From NCBI GenBank assembly GCA_002278935.1, contig NCJL01000003.1, positions 186,001-250,000 on the forward strand: a DNA stretch of 64,000 nt, read 5' to 3'. Positions 63,441 to 64,000 of this stretch are shown in pieces; the stretch's first letter is position 1; each line of letters opens with the position of its first letter. A model generated the notes under the pieces. It searched no databases and was not told the origin of the DNA. It saw only the letters and a program-made list of their open reading frames with translations. This DNA comes from Gallionellales bacterium 39-52-133. Lineage in GTDB: Bacteria > Pseudomonadota > Gammaproteobacteria > Burkholderiales > Gallionellaceae. The position numbers and the translations under genes were made by a program.

Positions 63441-64000
63441 ATGGATGAGAACAAAAGCAAGGCACTCGCAGCAGCATTAGGCCAAATTGAAAAACAGTTC
63501 GGCAAGGGTTCCATCATGCGTCTTGGTGATGCTGATATAGAGAAAGATATTGACGTGGTTTCAACGGGTTCGCTCGGTTTGGACATCGCCTTGGGCGTAG
63601 GCGGCTTGCCACGCGGGCGTGTCATTGAGATCTACGGTCCTGAATCCTCCGGTAAAACAACTCTGACACTGCAAGTCATCGCAGAAATGCAAAAATTGGG
63701 AGGTACCGCAGCCTTTGTTGATGCCGAACATGCGCTGGACCCGCAATATGCGCAGAAACTGGGCGTAAATGTGACCGAATTGCTTATTTCACAACCGGAC
63801 AATGGAGAACAGGCGCTGGAAATTGTAGATATGCTGGTGCGTTCAGCCGCAGTGGATATCGTGATTGTGGACTCGGTTGCGGCCTTGACACCCAAGGCCG
63901 AAATTGAAGGCGAAATGGGCGATGCACAGATGGGCCTGCATGCGCGCCTGATGTCGCAAGCCTTGCGCAAACTGACCGGCAATATCAAGCGTTCCAATAC
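63441..64000 (+). CDS. recA: Recombinase RecA (partial, N-terminal 186 residues)
   Basis: The frame starts at ATG 63441 after AAAGGGGAAAATC and runs off the window. The opening [23 protein letters not shown], Walker [31 protein letters not shown], the Walker B region [24 protein letters not shown] and [18 protein letters not shown] are all standard RecA. It forms filaments on single-stranded DNA for repair and SOS induction. It is divergent from the GbsR-type gene. Confidence 0.98.
   Translation, partial: MDENKSKALAAALGQIEKQFGKGSIMRLGDADIEKDIDVVSTGSLGLDIALGVGGLPRGRVIEIYGPESSGKTTLTLQVIAEMQKLGGTAAFVDAEHALDPQYAQKLGVNVTELLISQPDNGEQALEIVDMLVRSAAVDIVIVDSVAALTPKAEIEGEMGDAQMGLHARLMSQALRKLTGNIKRSN

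Noticed and set aside
1..64000. tRNA, rRNA, phage or insertion-sequence genes
   Set aside because: No cloverleaf-like tRNA, rRNA segment, transposase, integrase or structural phage protein was recognised by eye. A covariance-model search would settle small RNAs.

Overview
The window looks like a chromosomal segment of a betaproteobacterium, most likely in the Nitrosomonadales, with Gallionellaceae-type relatives as the best guess. This is inferred from gene order and protein character only: leuC-leuD-leuB-asd-fimV-truA-trpF-trpB-trpA-accD-folC-SPOR-cvpA-purF-metZ-pncC is the usual betaproteobacterial run, grpE-dnaK-dnaJ and hom-thrC are as expected, and c-di-GMP enzymes are numerous. No rRNA, tRNA, CRISPR array, transposase or phage gene was recognised. 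Both window ends cut genes: an HDOD-domain gene on the left and recA on the right.

Layout. 1-4.7 kb (minus): HDOD protein, QueD, and a MoxR / DUF58 / transglutaminase cassette. 5.2-12.9 kb (plus): TetR regulator, RND adaptor and pump, DUF6279 lipoprotein, and an ABC-2 exporter pair. 13.1-16.5 kb: thioredoxin-fold protein, TolC-type channel, short HlyD-type adaptor and an Asp-box protein. 16.7-20.9 kb: a stress-like run of MarR regulator, cytochrome b561, two YceI proteins, CDGSH protein, extradiol-dioxygenase-like protein and pirin. 21.1-23.4 kb: a CBS-domain histidine kinase and a double-receiver protein. 24-28.3 kb: aminotransferase, homoserine dehydrogenase (broken by a frameshift near its start) and threonine synthase. 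28.3-30.6 kb: DUF2721 protein, TlpA/ScsD-like thioredoxin and a REC-REC-GGDEF enzyme. 31-34.8 kb (minus): dnaJ, dnaK, grpE behind a near-consensus sigma-32 promoter, with an unusual tandem repeat after dnaJ. 34.9-38.2 kb: an MFS transporter and a PAS-PAS-GGDEF enzyme. 38.4-57 kb: the long biosynthetic run from leuC to pncC.

57.1-63.3 kb (all minus) separates pncC from recA, two genes that often sit together. It holds a cNMP-EAL phosphodiesterase, a small His-rich protein, and a compact set of membrane and redox genes (DCC thiol-disulfide protein, membrane protein, NAD(P)-binding SDR-like protein, DoxX-like protein, DUF2269 protein, two unrecognised membrane proteins) behind a GbsR-type regulator. 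Two near-identical perfect palindromes, one at the regulator's own promoter and one directly before the DCC gene, define a likely local regulon. This is the best candidate in the window for an undescribed system.

Other structures that genes do not explain: a 17-bp tandem repeat starting inside the last codons of asd, an 89-bp hairpin-bearing tandem repeat after dnaJ, a perfect 18-bp stem nearby, a twin MarR-type operator, a perfect palindrome at the ribosome-binding site of the CBS kinase, and an AT-rich intergenic motif recurring at five places.
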